DNA of 64,000 nt, taken from Myxococcales bacterium. GTDB lineage: Bacteria > Myxococcota_A > Polyangia > Polyangiales > Ga0077539. The notes beneath the pieces are model-generated. The model saw nothing but the letters and a program-made list of their open reading frames with translations. It did not search any database and was not told the DNA's origin. Position 1 is the first letter of the stretch, and every line of letters begins with the position of its first letter. The stretch covers positions 1 to 64,000 of the forward strand of contig JAAFIF010000050.1 of NCBI GenBank assembly GCA_013298625.1, in the 5' to 3' direction. Shown piece by piece: positions 51,058 to 59,417 of this stretch. A program made the position numbers and the translations under genes.

Positions 51058-51102
51058 GTTCTAGCGGCCGTCTGCATACTGTGTCAAGTAGCACTAGACA
51101 CA
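51058..51102 (-). promoter_or_regulatory. Promoter/operator of the reductase-MerR-diiron operon
   Basis: An imperfect 23-bp palindrome at 51080-51102 has outer arms TGTGTC and GACACA and inner arms AGT and ACT. On the minus strand it contains TTGACA (51082-51087), followed 18 nt later by TAGAAC (51058-51063), a plausible -35/-10 pair with the stretched spacing seen in MerR-controlled promoters. The operon's own MerR protein is the obvious candidate binder. The rest of the 413-bp gap (51045-51457) holds only the REP-like repeats. Binding is inferred. Confidence 0.6.
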
Positions 51103-51111
51103 CTGCACATT

Positions 51112-51437
51112 AGGGACGGTGTTCAATAGTTCACGACCCCGGGATAACCCCGTGAGATCCCGTCGGCGCCGCGCCAGTCACCCGACGCCCCAGCCCCGCT
51201 CGCGAGCGATTGAACACCGCTCCGTCGCCCCCCACCCGGAATACCGGCGCTCGCCAGCACTACGTAACTTCACGCAGTTATCCCGGACTCGTGAACTATT
51301 GAACACCGTCCCTGAACCACCAAAACCCCCGCCCGACGTCCCCGAACCCCCCGCTGCCGTCTCGCGGCCCGCATCGCCTGACGCAACGTCACTTCGCGCA
51401 GTTATCCCGCGCTCTTGAACTATTGAACACCGTCCCC
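51112..51437. repeat. REP-like repeat cluster, locus B
   Basis: A forward copy at 51112-51136 (GGGACGGTGTTCAATAG then TTCACGA) is followed by a partial inverted copy at about 51207-51220 (GATTGAACACCG). Two full inverted copies follow at 51278-51313 and 51401-51437, both starting TTATCCCG, with CTCGTGA or CTCTTGA and ending ACTATTGAACACCGTCCC. The extended arms (GCAGTTATCCCG) are shared by the two inverted copies here, and locus A (15019-15230) has a matching GGTTATCTCG. No ORF with coding character lies inside. Confidence 0.8.
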
Positions 51438-51457
51438 ATCGCCCGCGCCGCGGCGCC

Positions 51458-52099
51458 ATGATCCCGCCTCTCCCCATGCGCATCGACCCGAAGTCCAAGC
51501 TCCCCCTCGCGCTGCTCGCGCTCTTGCTCGCCATCTGCCTGATCACCGGCTGGGCGCCCCCCGCGGGCCGCAAGAACTGGGCGCTCGAGGTCGTCCCTGG
51601 CCTCTTGCTCGTCGCGTGGATGGTCGCCACCCACAAGCGCTGGCGCCTCTCGAACCTCGTCTACGGCGGAACCTTCGCCCACATGCTCGTGCTCATCTAC
51701 GGCGGCTACTACACCTACGCCAACACGCCGCTCGGCAACTGGGCGCGCAGCGCCTTTCACCTCGCGCGCAACCACTACGATCGAGTCGGGCACTTCGCGC
51801 TCGGGTTCTTTCCTGCGCTGTTCGTGCGCGAGGTGCTGCTCAAGAAGACGCCGCTTCAGCCCGGAGGATGGCTCGCGTTTCTCGTCTGGTCCGTCGTCTT
51901 CATGGTCGGCGCCTTCTGGGAGCTCATCGAGTGGTGGACCACCCTCATCGTCGCAGGCGACGTCGGTCAGGCGTTCTTGGGCTCGCAGGGCGACGTGTGG
52001 GACGCGCAGTGGGACATGCTGCTCGTCGGCGTCGGCGCCGCGGTCTCGCTGCTCACGCTCAGCGGCGCGCACCAGCGCTCGATGCAGCGCGCCCTGTAG
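51458..52099 (+). CDS. DUF2238 (YjdF-like) membrane protein
   Basis: A 213-residue polytopic inner-membrane protein (six or seven helices) of the YjdF/DUF2238 family: NLVYGGTFAHMLVLIYGGYYTYANTP, the NHYDRVGHFALGFFPALFVREVLL signature, GAFWELIEWWT and the closing GDVWDAQWDMLLVGVGAAVSLL. The function of the family is unknown. A Met at 51476 is an alternative start. It follows the REP-like cluster and is convergent with the glycosyltransferase gene (6 bp). Confidence 0.88.
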   Translation: MIPPLPMRIDPKSKLPLALLALLLAICLITGWAPPAGRKNWALEVVPGLLLVAWMVATHKRWRLSNLVYGGTFAHMLVLIYGGYYTYANTPLGNWARSAFHLARNHYDRVGHFALGFFPALFVREVLLKKTPLQPGGWLAFLVWSVVFMVGAFWELIEWWTTLIVAGDVGQAFLGSQGDVWDAQWDMLLVGVGAAVSLLTLSGAHQRSMQRAL

Positions 52100-52105
52100 A
52101 TCCCC

Positions 52106-53185
52106 TCACAAAACGCCCTTCACCGCCGCGCGATCCAAGAACCCGTCGACCTTCGCGAAGGTCTCTCTGTTGCCGTCCTGCTTGTACTCCGCGAGCTTCT
52201 TCGCGCACGCCGGAATGCGCTCGATGAACCCATGGATCACCGCCGGGTCGTCGAGTGACTCGGCCATCACGCCGTAGCCCTCGTGCTCGAGGTACCGCGC
52301 GTTCATCACCTGCTCGAACTGCAGCCCGAGCGGCACCGACAGCATCGGCTTCTGCAGGTAGACCGCCTCGCCCATCGTCGTAAACCCGCCGCCCGCGATC
52401 ACGCCCAGCGCGCTCGCCATGTCGTCGATGAAGCCCTTCTCGCTGAACGCCCGATACAGCAGCGTCCCCTCGCGCTGATCCTCTTTGAGGTCCCTACGCG
52501 CGCCGTAGATCCTGCACTCGATCCCCGTCTTCGCCAGCGTGTCGAGCATGCTCTGATAGCCCTCGCCCGTCTGATACACGAGCAGGTGCGCGCCCGCCGA
52601 CGGCTTCGCCGCCAGCACTTCGGGCCGCAAAATCGGCGGAACCAAAACCGTGTCCGCCTTTCGCACCGGCGGCCGAAAGAACGTCGTGATCACGTACTCG
52701 TCGCAGAACGGCAGCTTGCTCTTCACGAACGCCTTCGTGAGCTGAAACTCCGTCTCGTGCCCCTCGATCACCGCGTCCGGGTGCGTGCAGCGATTGATGA
52801 TCTGCATGTTGTCGATCGACAACACCGGCAGCCCGTGGCTCTTCGCGTACAGGTACGTCCAGCTCTCGAAGTCCGAGATCACCACGTTGGGACGAAAATC
52901 ATCGACGAGCTCGAAGTACGCCTTGATGTTCTTCGGCACGCCCGTGATCCCCCCGAGCACGTTGGACCACAGCGTCTTGCCCCGACGAACGCGGTTCTCT
53001 TCGTAAATCATGTGCAGCCCGTGAATGCGATTCACGTTGGGAAACCGCTTCGACAGAAACTCCACCGCCCGCCCCGACGCCATCACGTGCACGTCGTGCC
53101 CCTGCGCGGTCAAGTGCTCCAAGATCACCCGCGATCGCATCGCGTGCCCCATCCCCTCGCCCACCACGCCGTACAGGATCTTCAT
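52106..53185 (-). CDS. MJ1255/VC2487-type glycosyltransferase
   Basis: A 359-residue glycosyltransferase-like protein (GT-B fold). The N-terminal ILYGVVGEGMGHAMRSRVILEHL carries the Gly-rich GxGH nucleotide-sugar site of the MurG/GT28 relatives. The C-terminal IAGGGFTTMGEAVYLQKPMLSVP is the UDP-sugar-binding motif. The family name comes from the MJ1255/VC2487 group (TIGR00661). The acceptor is unknown. Its start is only 26 bp from the GTG of the divergent 53212 gene. Confidence 0.85.
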   Translation of the reverse strand: MKILYGVVGEGMGHAMRSRVILEHLTAQGHDVHVMASGRAVEFLSKRFPNVNRIHGLHMIYEENRVRRGKTLWSNVLGGITGVPKNIKAYFELVDDFRPNVVISDFESWTYLYAKSHGLPVLSIDNMQIINRCTHPDAVIEGHETEFQLTKAFVKSKLPFCDEYVITTFFRPPVRKADTVLVPPILRPEVLAAKPSAGAHLLVYQTGEGYQSMLDTLAKTGIECRIYGARRDLKEDQREGTLLYRAFSEKGFIDDMASALGVIAGGGFTTMGEAVYLQKPMLSVPLGLQFEQVMNARYLEHEGYGVMAESLDDPAVIHGFIERIPACAKKLAEYKQDGNRETFAKVDGFLDRAAVKGVL

Positions 53186-53211
53186 GGCCAACGAGGGTAC
53201 CTTCTGCGCCC

Positions 53212-54123
53212 GTGCTTCGAAACGCCCTCTGGAGCGAACTGCTCTCGCTCGACGCCGTCCGCGAGCCCGCCACGCTCTCGTTGCTCTCTCGCTACGCGCT
53301 CGAGCTGCGCCTCGCGTGCTTCGCCGACGCCCCCGTCGACGAGCTCGCTCGCACCATCGCCGAAGCGCAGTCCCGCGGCGTCCCCGTCGCCCTCTGGCCC
53401 ATGCTCGACAACCGCGAGGGCCGCTGGGCCTCCGCGCACAACGGCGAGGCCTTCGCCCGCTACGTCCGCAGGCTCTTCGCCGAGCTCGCCGCCCGCGGCT
53501 GCGCCCCACGCGCCGTCATGATCGACATCGAGCCCCCCATCGACGTCATGCAACGCTGGGCTGATCGCGCGCGCACACGTTTTCAACGCGCCCGCGCCCG
53601 CGCCCGCGCCCGCGAGCCTCACGCCGTCCCCGCCATCGACCAGCGCGCCGACGGAGACCGCGCCCTCGCCGCGCTCTTCGACGAGCTCACCCGCGACGGC
53701 GTTCGCGTCGGCGCAGCCCTCGTCCCCACGGACCTCCTCGGCGCGCCCGTCGCCCGCGGCGTCGAGTGGCTCCTCGGCTTGCCTAACGGCGACTCGCTCT
53801 ACGAGCCCGCCAGCTCGATGCTCTACAGCTCCATGCTCGAAGGCTACTCGCGCGGATGGATCTCTCGCCCACGCGCCCTCGCCCTCTTGCGCCGCGGCGC
53901 CGCCCGCGCCCTCGCCCGCTACGGCCCGCGCGCAGAGGTCTCGCTCGGCGTCGTCGCCACCGGAGCCCTCGGAGACGAGCCCGTCTACCGCAGCCCCGAC
54001 GAGCTCCGCGAAGACGTCGCCGCCGTCCGCTCACTCGGCATCGAACGCCTCGCCCTCTTCGACCTGCGCGGCGTGCTCGAGCGCCCAGCCCCCGAGCGCT
54101 GGCTCGAGCCCCTCACGCGATGA
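53212..54123 (+). CDS. Hypothetical TIM-barrel-like protein
   Basis: A 303-residue cytoplasmic protein starting at GTG 53212. The sequence alternates strands and helices (LELRLACFADAPVDELART, GVPVALWPMLD, PRAVMIDIEPPIDVMQRW, GVRVGAALVPTDLL, EVSLGVVATGALGDEPVYRS, IERLALFDLRGVLE) as in glycoside-hydrolase-like TIM barrels. An Ala-Arg-Ala-Arg low-complexity insert is at about 120-135. The acidic IDIEPP motif may be a catalytic site. No family name assigned. It overlaps the convergent CAR-like gene by 11 bp. Confidence 0.7.
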   Translation: MLRNALWSELLSLDAVREPATLSLLSRYALELRLACFADAPVDELARTIAEAQSRGVPVALWPMLDNREGRWASAHNGEAFARYVRRLFAELAARGCAPRAVMIDIEPPIDVMQRWADRARTRFQRARARARAREPHAVPAIDQRADGDRALAALFDELTRDGVRVGAALVPTDLLGAPVARGVEWLLGLPNGDSLYEPASSMLYSSMLEGYSRGWISRPRALALLRRGAARALARYGPRAEVSLGVVATGALGDEPVYRSPDELREDVAAVRSLGIERLALFDLRGVLERPAPERWLEPLTR

Positions 54124-57100
54124 GCTTCAGCCCGCGCAAGTACCGCTCGATCAGCGCGTCGTCCGCCCGTGCACAAGCCACCCCCAGCGTCGCCAGCCAC
54201 GCCCTGCTCGCTGCGTCCGGCCACGGCCCCGAGCCCAGATAGAACCCCGCCTCCGTGAAGTACCCCGCCAGCGCTCGCAGCGGGCTGTCCGCTGGCTTCA
54301 CCGCGCGCTCGCGAAACGCTTCGTAGCGGACGCTCTCGCAACGCACCCCCGCGCGACGCACGCTCTCGGCCAGGCGAGCCAACGTCATCGAGCCGCGAAC
54401 GTTGTTCACGTGAACCACCCGCCCCATCGCCGACGCTCGGCCCACCGAGCGCGCGATCGCGAGACACACGTAATCAACGGGCGTCGTGTCCATCACCGCG
54501 CCGTGCTCCAGCGCCACGCCGTACTTCGCGCAGGCGGCGAGGTAGCGATGGACGAAGTCGTCGCGGTTTCCCACGCCGCGAAGCGCGTGCCCCGTCACGA
54601 GCCCGGGGCGGTACACGCACGCGCGCAAGCCCCGTGAGATCGCGCGCTTCACCAGCATTTCGGCAGCCCATTTACTCGCGCCGTAGCCCGATTGCAGCGC
54701 CGCCTGCTCGATCGCGAGCGCCGTCGTCTCGTCGCCGTCCGCCGCCGCCACACTCACCGTCGAGACGTAGTGCAGCTCGGCGCCGCTCTCTGCCGCCAGC
54801 GCCAGCATCCGCCGCGTGAGCCCCACGTTGCTCTCGCGTACGGTCTCCCAGGTCGCCAGCCAGTTGACCGCCGCCGCGCAGTGCACGATCGCCTGCGGCC
54901 GCTCGCCCGCCCCGTCGCCAGCGATGGCCTCCCAGCGATGCGCAGGCAGCCCGGTGATCGCGTAGCGCGCGAGCGTGGCCTCGACGCGCGCCCGCGCCTC
55001 GCGATCGCTGTCGGCGCGCACGAGGCAGCGCACCGTCGCGCCCGTCTCGCTGAGCAGCGCTTCGAGCGCGTGCGCGCCGATGAAGCCCGTCGCCCCCGTG
55101 AGCAAGACCTCGCGAACGCCCCCCGAATCGCCAGGCGCAAATCGCGTGGGAACGTCTGTCGCGAGCTCGGCCCGCAGCGCTTCGAGCAGCGACGCGGGCG
55201 CGGGCGACGGATCGATCAACGCGCGCAGCGTCGGCGCCGCGGACCACGCGCGCAGCGACAGCTCTCGGCCGAGGGCCGCCCCCACGGCGGCGATCAACTC
55301 GGCCGCGACGAGGCTGTCCCGCGCGAGCGCGCTGTCGTGAAGGGGCTCGTCCGCAGACACCGCTCGGCCGAGCACAGAAGAGACCGAAGCGAGCACCCGC
55401 GCGAGGGGCGAGCGGTCGCCCTCGCTCACTGCCGGCTGCGCGAGGTCGAGCGCGTCGATCTGCGCGCGATAGCGAGCCTCTGCAGCGCGACGCGCGAGCT
55501 TGCCGCTGGTGGTGAGCAGCCCGCTCTCGACGGCGAAGGGCCGGTGGTCGAGCACGATCGCCGACGGACGCTCGAAGCGCGAGAGCCCCGCTCGCTCGCA
55601 GTGCTCGCGCAGCGCAGCGCGCGCGCGCTCGACGGCGCGGGGATCTTCGATCAGTGCATGGAGCGCGAGCGCGTCGCTGGCGTTCAACAGCGCACAGAGC
55701 GCTTCGCGGTGCGCGACGACCACGGCGACGAGCGAGGCGCGGCGGCGGTCGAGCGAGACGAGCACGGACTGAACGAGGGACGACGCGGCGAGCACGGACT
55801 CGACGCGGTCGAGCGAGACGAACTCGCCGCTCGCGAGCTTGACCGAGTTCGAGCGACGGCCGATTACGCGCAGAGAGTTGACCCCGTAGCGCTCGACGAT
55901 GTCCCCGGTGCAGAAGTAGCCCTCGCTGTCGAAGCTGCGCGCGGTCGCCTCGGGGTCGTTGAGGTAGCCGTCGATCAAGTGGGGCGTGCGCACCCAGAGC
56001 TCGCCGCGCACGACGCCTTTGGGGTCGGGCCCGAGCTCTTCGAGCGGGACGATCTTCACGTGGACGTTGGCGACGGGGAGGTCGCTGCCGGCGATCGTTC
56101 CGACCTCGGTGGTGCCGTAGCCGGTTTGGACCCAGAGGCCCGCGAAGAGCTTCTGCAGAAAACGTAGCAGCTCGTCGCTGACCGGAGCGCTTCCGACGGA
56201 CACGCCTTGCAGCCGCCGGCCGAACTTCGCGCGGGTCTCGGCGAGCGCTCGCCGCTCGAGCTCGCTCGGATCGACCGCTGGATGCTCTGCGATTTCTCGA
56301 CGCAATCGCTGCTCGTGGATCGCGTGCGCCGCCTCGAACAACCTCGGAACGCTCGACAGCCACGTCGGCTCGAACGCCTCGATGTCCGACAACACGTGCG
56401 CCGCCCCCGAGCTCAACCCCACTTGCGCCCCGTTGAGCACCGCCGCCGGAAGATAATTGCGCTCGGACAAGTGACTCAGCGGCTGAAACGACAGATGAAA
56501 CGAAGGCTGCCCCGCCCCGTAGCTCGCGATCACGTCGTTGAAGCGCCCGTAGCTTCGCATCGCTCCCTTCGGCGTCCCCGTGCTTCCGCTCGTAAAGATG
56601 ACAGCGTGCAGATCAGTCGCCGCCCGCTGCGCAGCGGGCGGGACCTCGGCGCCAGGCTCTTCGACCAACGCGCGAAACCCCAGTATTTCTCCCAGTGAAT
56701 CTCGGGTCGAACCGAGGTCTTCACCGTCGATCGCCACGAGCAACCTCGGCCGATCCGCGCGCGACGACAGCCGCGCGAAGCCCGCGCGGTCGCAGAGCAC
56801 AGCGTCCAGCGGGCAGCGCTGCAAGATCGCGTCGAGCCGCTCGTCGGAGTCTTCGGGCGAGAGCGCGACCATCACGTACCCGCGGTGCACCGCGGCGAGC
56901 TCGGCCGCAAACCACTCGGGCCGGTGCCCTGTCATCACGCCCAAGAACACCCGCTCGCCCCGCGCCGGCTCGAGCCTGCGCGCGAGCCCCGCGGCGAACC
57001 GCTGCGAGAGCGACCACAGCGATCGGTACGTGTGCGTCGGCGCAAACGGACCTTCACCGGGCGCGCGACGCTCGCTGAACAGCGTCCGGTCCGCGAAGCG

Positions 57101-57658
57101 CGAGAACGCGCGTTGATAGCTCTCGCGCAGCGTTTCGCCGTACAAATCGCTGGCGTCCACCGAGAAGCCCCGCACCCCGAGCGAGAGCTGCGCGGCGCCG
57201 TCGAGCGTGACCGCGACGCGCACGAAGCGCGCGACCCAGTCGACCGAGAGCTCGAGCGAGCGAGCCCCGTCGGGCTCCATCGCGAACGCGCTGAGCGCGA
57301 CGGTGATCGACGGAGCGTTGTGCGGCGGCTCTCCATCGACCGCGGCGTACGTGTACGCGGTCAACGTCACGGCGGCGCCCTCGGGCAGCGGCGCGAGCAG
57401 CAAGCGCACGGACTCGAGCGCGTGCGCGGCGGCGAGGTCGATGGTCCACCAGGGGTTCGCTTCGAAGCGCGTCGGACGTGCAAAATGCCCAGCGCCGTAC
57501 GGCTCGGCCACCGACGATTGCTTGGTCCATTTGGCGCCTGCGCGGTTGTGCACACGGATGGGATCCGCGCCCTCGACCGGCGCGAAGCGCGAGAACTTCG
57601 GCGGCTCGTAGGGCGCGCCGGGCGTCCAGGACACTGGATCCCACGGGTCGACGCTCAT
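54113..57658 (-). CDS. Carboxylic-acid-reductase-like enzyme with discoidin-like N terminus
   Basis: A 1181-residue multidomain enzyme. Residues about 60-170 resemble an F5/8-type-C (discoidin) module (NPWWTIDL then RFVRVAVTLDG). Residues about 190-735 are an AMP-forming adenylation domain (FTSGSTGTPKGA 355-366, TGYGTTEVG, GELWVRTP, YFCTGD, catalytic Lys720). Residues about 750-815 are a carrier domain with Ser782 (RDSLVAAEL). Residues about 848-1181 are an NAD(P)-dependent thioester reductase (LLTGATGFIG 852-861, Tyr992-X3-Lys996). This A-T-R order activates an acid and releases an aldehyde. The start overlaps the hydrolase stop (ATGA), so translation is coupled. No export signal. Confidence 0.88.
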   Translation of the reverse strand: MSVDPWDPVSWTPGAPYEPPKFSRFAPVEGADPIRVHNRAGAKWTKQSSVAEPYGAGHFARPTRFEANPWWTIDLAAAHALESVRLLLAPLPEGAAVTLTAYTYAAVDGEPPHNAPSITVALSAFAMEPDGARSLELSVDWVARFVRVAVTLDGAAQLSLGVRGFSVDASDLYGETLRESYQRAFSRFADRTLFSERRAPGEGPFAPTHTYRSLWSLSQRFAAGLARRLEPARGERVFLGVMTGHRPEWFAAELAAVHRGYVMVALSPEDSDERLDAILQRCPLDAVLCDRAGFARLSSRADRPRLLVAIDGEDLGSTRDSLGEILGFRALVEEPGAEVPPAAQRAATDLHAVIFTSGSTGTPKGAMRSYGRFNDVIASYGAGQPSFHLSFQPLSHLSERNYLPAAVLNGAQVGLSSGAAHVLSDIEAFEPTWLSSVPRLFEAAHAIHEQRLRREIAEHPAVDPSELERRALAETRAKFGRRLQGVSVGSAPVSDELLRFLQKLFAGLWVQTGYGTTEVGTIAGSDLPVANVHVKIVPLEELGPDPKGVVRGELWVRTPHLIDGYLNDPEATARSFDSEGYFCTGDIVERYGVNSLRVIGRRSNSVKLASGEFVSLDRVESVLAASSLVQSVLVSLDRRRASLVAVVVAHREALCALLNASDALALHALIEDPRAVERARAALREHCERAGLSRFERPSAIVLDHRPFAVESGLLTTSGKLARRAAEARYRAQIDALDLAQPAVSEGDRSPLARVLASVSSVLGRAVSADEPLHDSALARDSLVAAELIAAVGAALGRELSLRAWSAAPTLRALIDPSPAPASLLEALRAELATDVPTRFAPGDSGGVREVLLTGATGFIGAHALEALLSETGATVRCLVRADSDREARARVEATLARYAITGLPAHRWEAIAGDGAGERPQAIVHCAAAVNWLATWETVRESNVGLTRRMLALAAESGAELHYVSTVSVAAADGDETTALAIEQAALQSGYGASKWAAEMLVKRAISRGLRACVYRPGLVTGHALRGVGNRDDFVHRYLAACAKYGVALEHGAVMDTTPVDYVCLAIARSVGRASAMGRVVHVNNVRGSMTLARLAESVRRAGVRCESVRYEAFRERAVKPADSPLRALAGYFTEAGFYLGSGPWPDAASRAWLATLGVACARADDALIERYLRGLKLIA

Positions 57659-58458
57659 GGCGCGAGCAAGAATCGCTCGAGCGCCCGCGCGCTCGGCTCG
57701 GGCTGCTCGGTGGTGAAATCGTGGCCTGCGCCCGGCAAGATCACGAGCTCTGCGCCGGGGATCTCTTTGGCCAATCGGCGAGAGTTCTCAGCGGGGATCA
57801 AGCGATCGACGTCGCCGGTCAACACCAGGGTCTTCGCGCGGATGTCCCTCACGTCCTTGTGCACGTCGTGCTCTGCCGCCGCGAGCAGCTGCAGCGCGCT
57901 CCCTTGCAGCGGAACGGGCTCGCTCACCGCGATCGCCCTCCACGCCGGAACGATGTCGTCGCGCTCTCGCAAGAACTCTGGCGAGACCACGATGGGCGCC
58001 GTGTATTCGAGCGCGTCCGCGAAGCTCATGCGCCCCGCGGAGAGCAGCTTCGCTACAGAGCTCACGGGGATCTTCTTCGCCCCGCGGCCGCCCATGGTCG
58101 TGCATCCGAGCACGAGCCGGTCGACGCGCTCGGGGTGTCGTAGGGCGAAGCGCATGGCGATCATTCCGCCGAGGGACATGCCGAACACGTGGGCCTTGGC
58201 GATGCCCGCGTGGTCGAGCACTGCCTGGACGTCGTCGGCCATCGAGCGCGTGGTGTACAGCCGCAGGGGCTTGTCCGAGCGCCCGACGCCGCGGTTGTCC
58301 ATGACGACCACGCGAAATGACCGCGCCATCCGCGCCGTAAAATCCAGCCAGAACCGCGCAGACCGCGCCAGCCCTCGGATCATCACCAGCGCGGGGCGAG
58401 CGGGGTCTCCGTGCAGCTCGTAGTAGAGCGAAACATCAGCGTGCTTGGCGTGTGGCAT
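57655..58458 (-). CDS. Alpha/beta hydrolase
   Basis: A 267-residue alpha/beta-hydrolase-fold enzyme: the oxyanion region RGLARSARFW, DNRGVGRSDKP, the nucleophile elbow GMSLGGM (Ser at about 96), VLTGDVDRLIP (acid) and GAGHDF (catalytic His). It resembles lactonase/esterase relatives. It overlaps the CAR-like gene by ATGA, so it is the first gene of a two-gene operon and may supply or process the acid used by the reductase. The start at 58458 gives normal family length; upstream frame has no hydrolase features. Confidence 0.88.
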   Translation of the reverse strand: MPHAKHADVSLYYELHGDPARPALVMIRGLARSARFWLDFTARMARSFRVVVMDNRGVGRSDKPLRLYTTRSMADDVQAVLDHAGIAKAHVFGMSLGGMIAMRFALRHPERVDRLVLGCTTMGGRGAKKIPVSSVAKLLSAGRMSFADALEYTAPIVVSPEFLRERDDIVPAWRAIAVSEPVPLQGSALQLLAAAEHDVHKDVRDIRAKTLVLTGDVDRLIPAENSRRLAKEIPGAELVILPGAGHDFTTEQPEPSARALERFLLAP

Positions 58459-58614
58459 CCGTGCGAATGCGCAGATGCAACCACCGCCGGGGATCATTGC
58501 AACCTTCTTGTGCAAGCGAGCGTCAGCGTTCAGCCCCGCCACGACCAAAGCCTCGCGCGCTGGGTGTGATTGCCGTTCGTGGTTTGCGACCGAAGGCCGT
58601 GCCACCCTCTCGAC

Positions 58615-59079
58615 GTGACCACGCTGGCCGTCGGGGACATCGTCGAAGCGACGATCACACAGGTCATCACCGACGCAGCCGTCTTGCTGTCGTATGGCAC
58701 GATGACAGGCACGCTGCAGCTGCCCGAAATCTCGTGGCTGCGTGCGCGGTCGACCGCGCAGTTCTCCGCGGGGGACACGGTTCGAGTGCGGGTGATCGCC
58801 GTCGACCACGCGCGCTTCTCTGCGTCGATTCGCCAGCTGCACCCCGAACAAGACCCTTGGCTCGAAGCGCGGACGTTGGTCGTGGGCCAGCTCGTCGAAG
58901 GCGTCGTCAGAGTCGTCGTCGAGTGGGGCGTGTGGTTTCGCGTCGGCGCCGGACTCGATGGGCTGTGGCTCCATCCCGAGCGCAACGTCGCGCTGGTCGA
59001 GGGAGAGCGAGTCACGCTCGTCGTCCACGCCATCGACGACGAGCGGCAGACGATCATCGTTCGACCCGCGCGCGTGTGA
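58615..59079 (+). CDS. S1-like RNA-binding domain protein
   Basis: A 154-residue protein from GTG 58615 (an earlier ATG at 58570 is possible). Two S1/OB-like halves are visible: residues 5-75 (LAVGDIVEATITQVITDAAVLLSYGTMTGTLQLPEISW... GDTVRVRVIAVD) and 84-154 (LVVGQLVEGVVRVVVEWGVWFRVGAGLDGLWLHPE). Each follows the GxxVxGxVxxVxxxGxxVxL pattern of S1 domains. A translation- or RNA-related role is expected by family only. It is divergent from the alpha/beta hydrolase. Confidence 0.75.
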   Translation: MTTLAVGDIVEATITQVITDAAVLLSYGTMTGTLQLPEISWLRARSTAQFSAGDTVRVRVIAVDHARFSASIRQLHPEQDPWLEARTLVVGQLVEGVVRVVVEWGVWFRVGAGLDGLWLHPERNVALVEGERVTLVVHAIDDERQTIIVRPARV

Positions 59080-59417
59080 GGTCCGCGCTGAGCCGCGCGA
59101 AGACAGCCGCGCGCGGCGTCCGTCGGCGAGGCTTCGAGTGCAGCGCTGTCAACGAGCGCCGTAGGCCCTCCGAGAAGACCGCTCCTTTGCGACGGGAGTT
59201 TTCGCGTCGCTCGCTTATGGGAGGGGCGTGATCGCGGATCGTGCGGCGGGGTGAGCGACCTACGTCGACGGCTTCTACCAACCCGTAGTTCAGCCGATCC
59301 CACAACCACGTCTGCAGAACAGCGCACTCGACGAGCAGAGTCACCACCCCCATCACGGTCGTGGGTTGGACTCGTCGTCGCTCGACAACGACCCCGCAAT
59401 GCGGCACACGCTTGACG
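59080..59417. other. Intergenic region without a recognisable gene
   Basis: This 338-bp gap separates the S1-domain gene from the membrane protein gene, both rightward. Open frames here are short or continue as shadows, with no codon bias of their own. I see no hairpin with a T run and no repeat. Confidence 0.5.
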
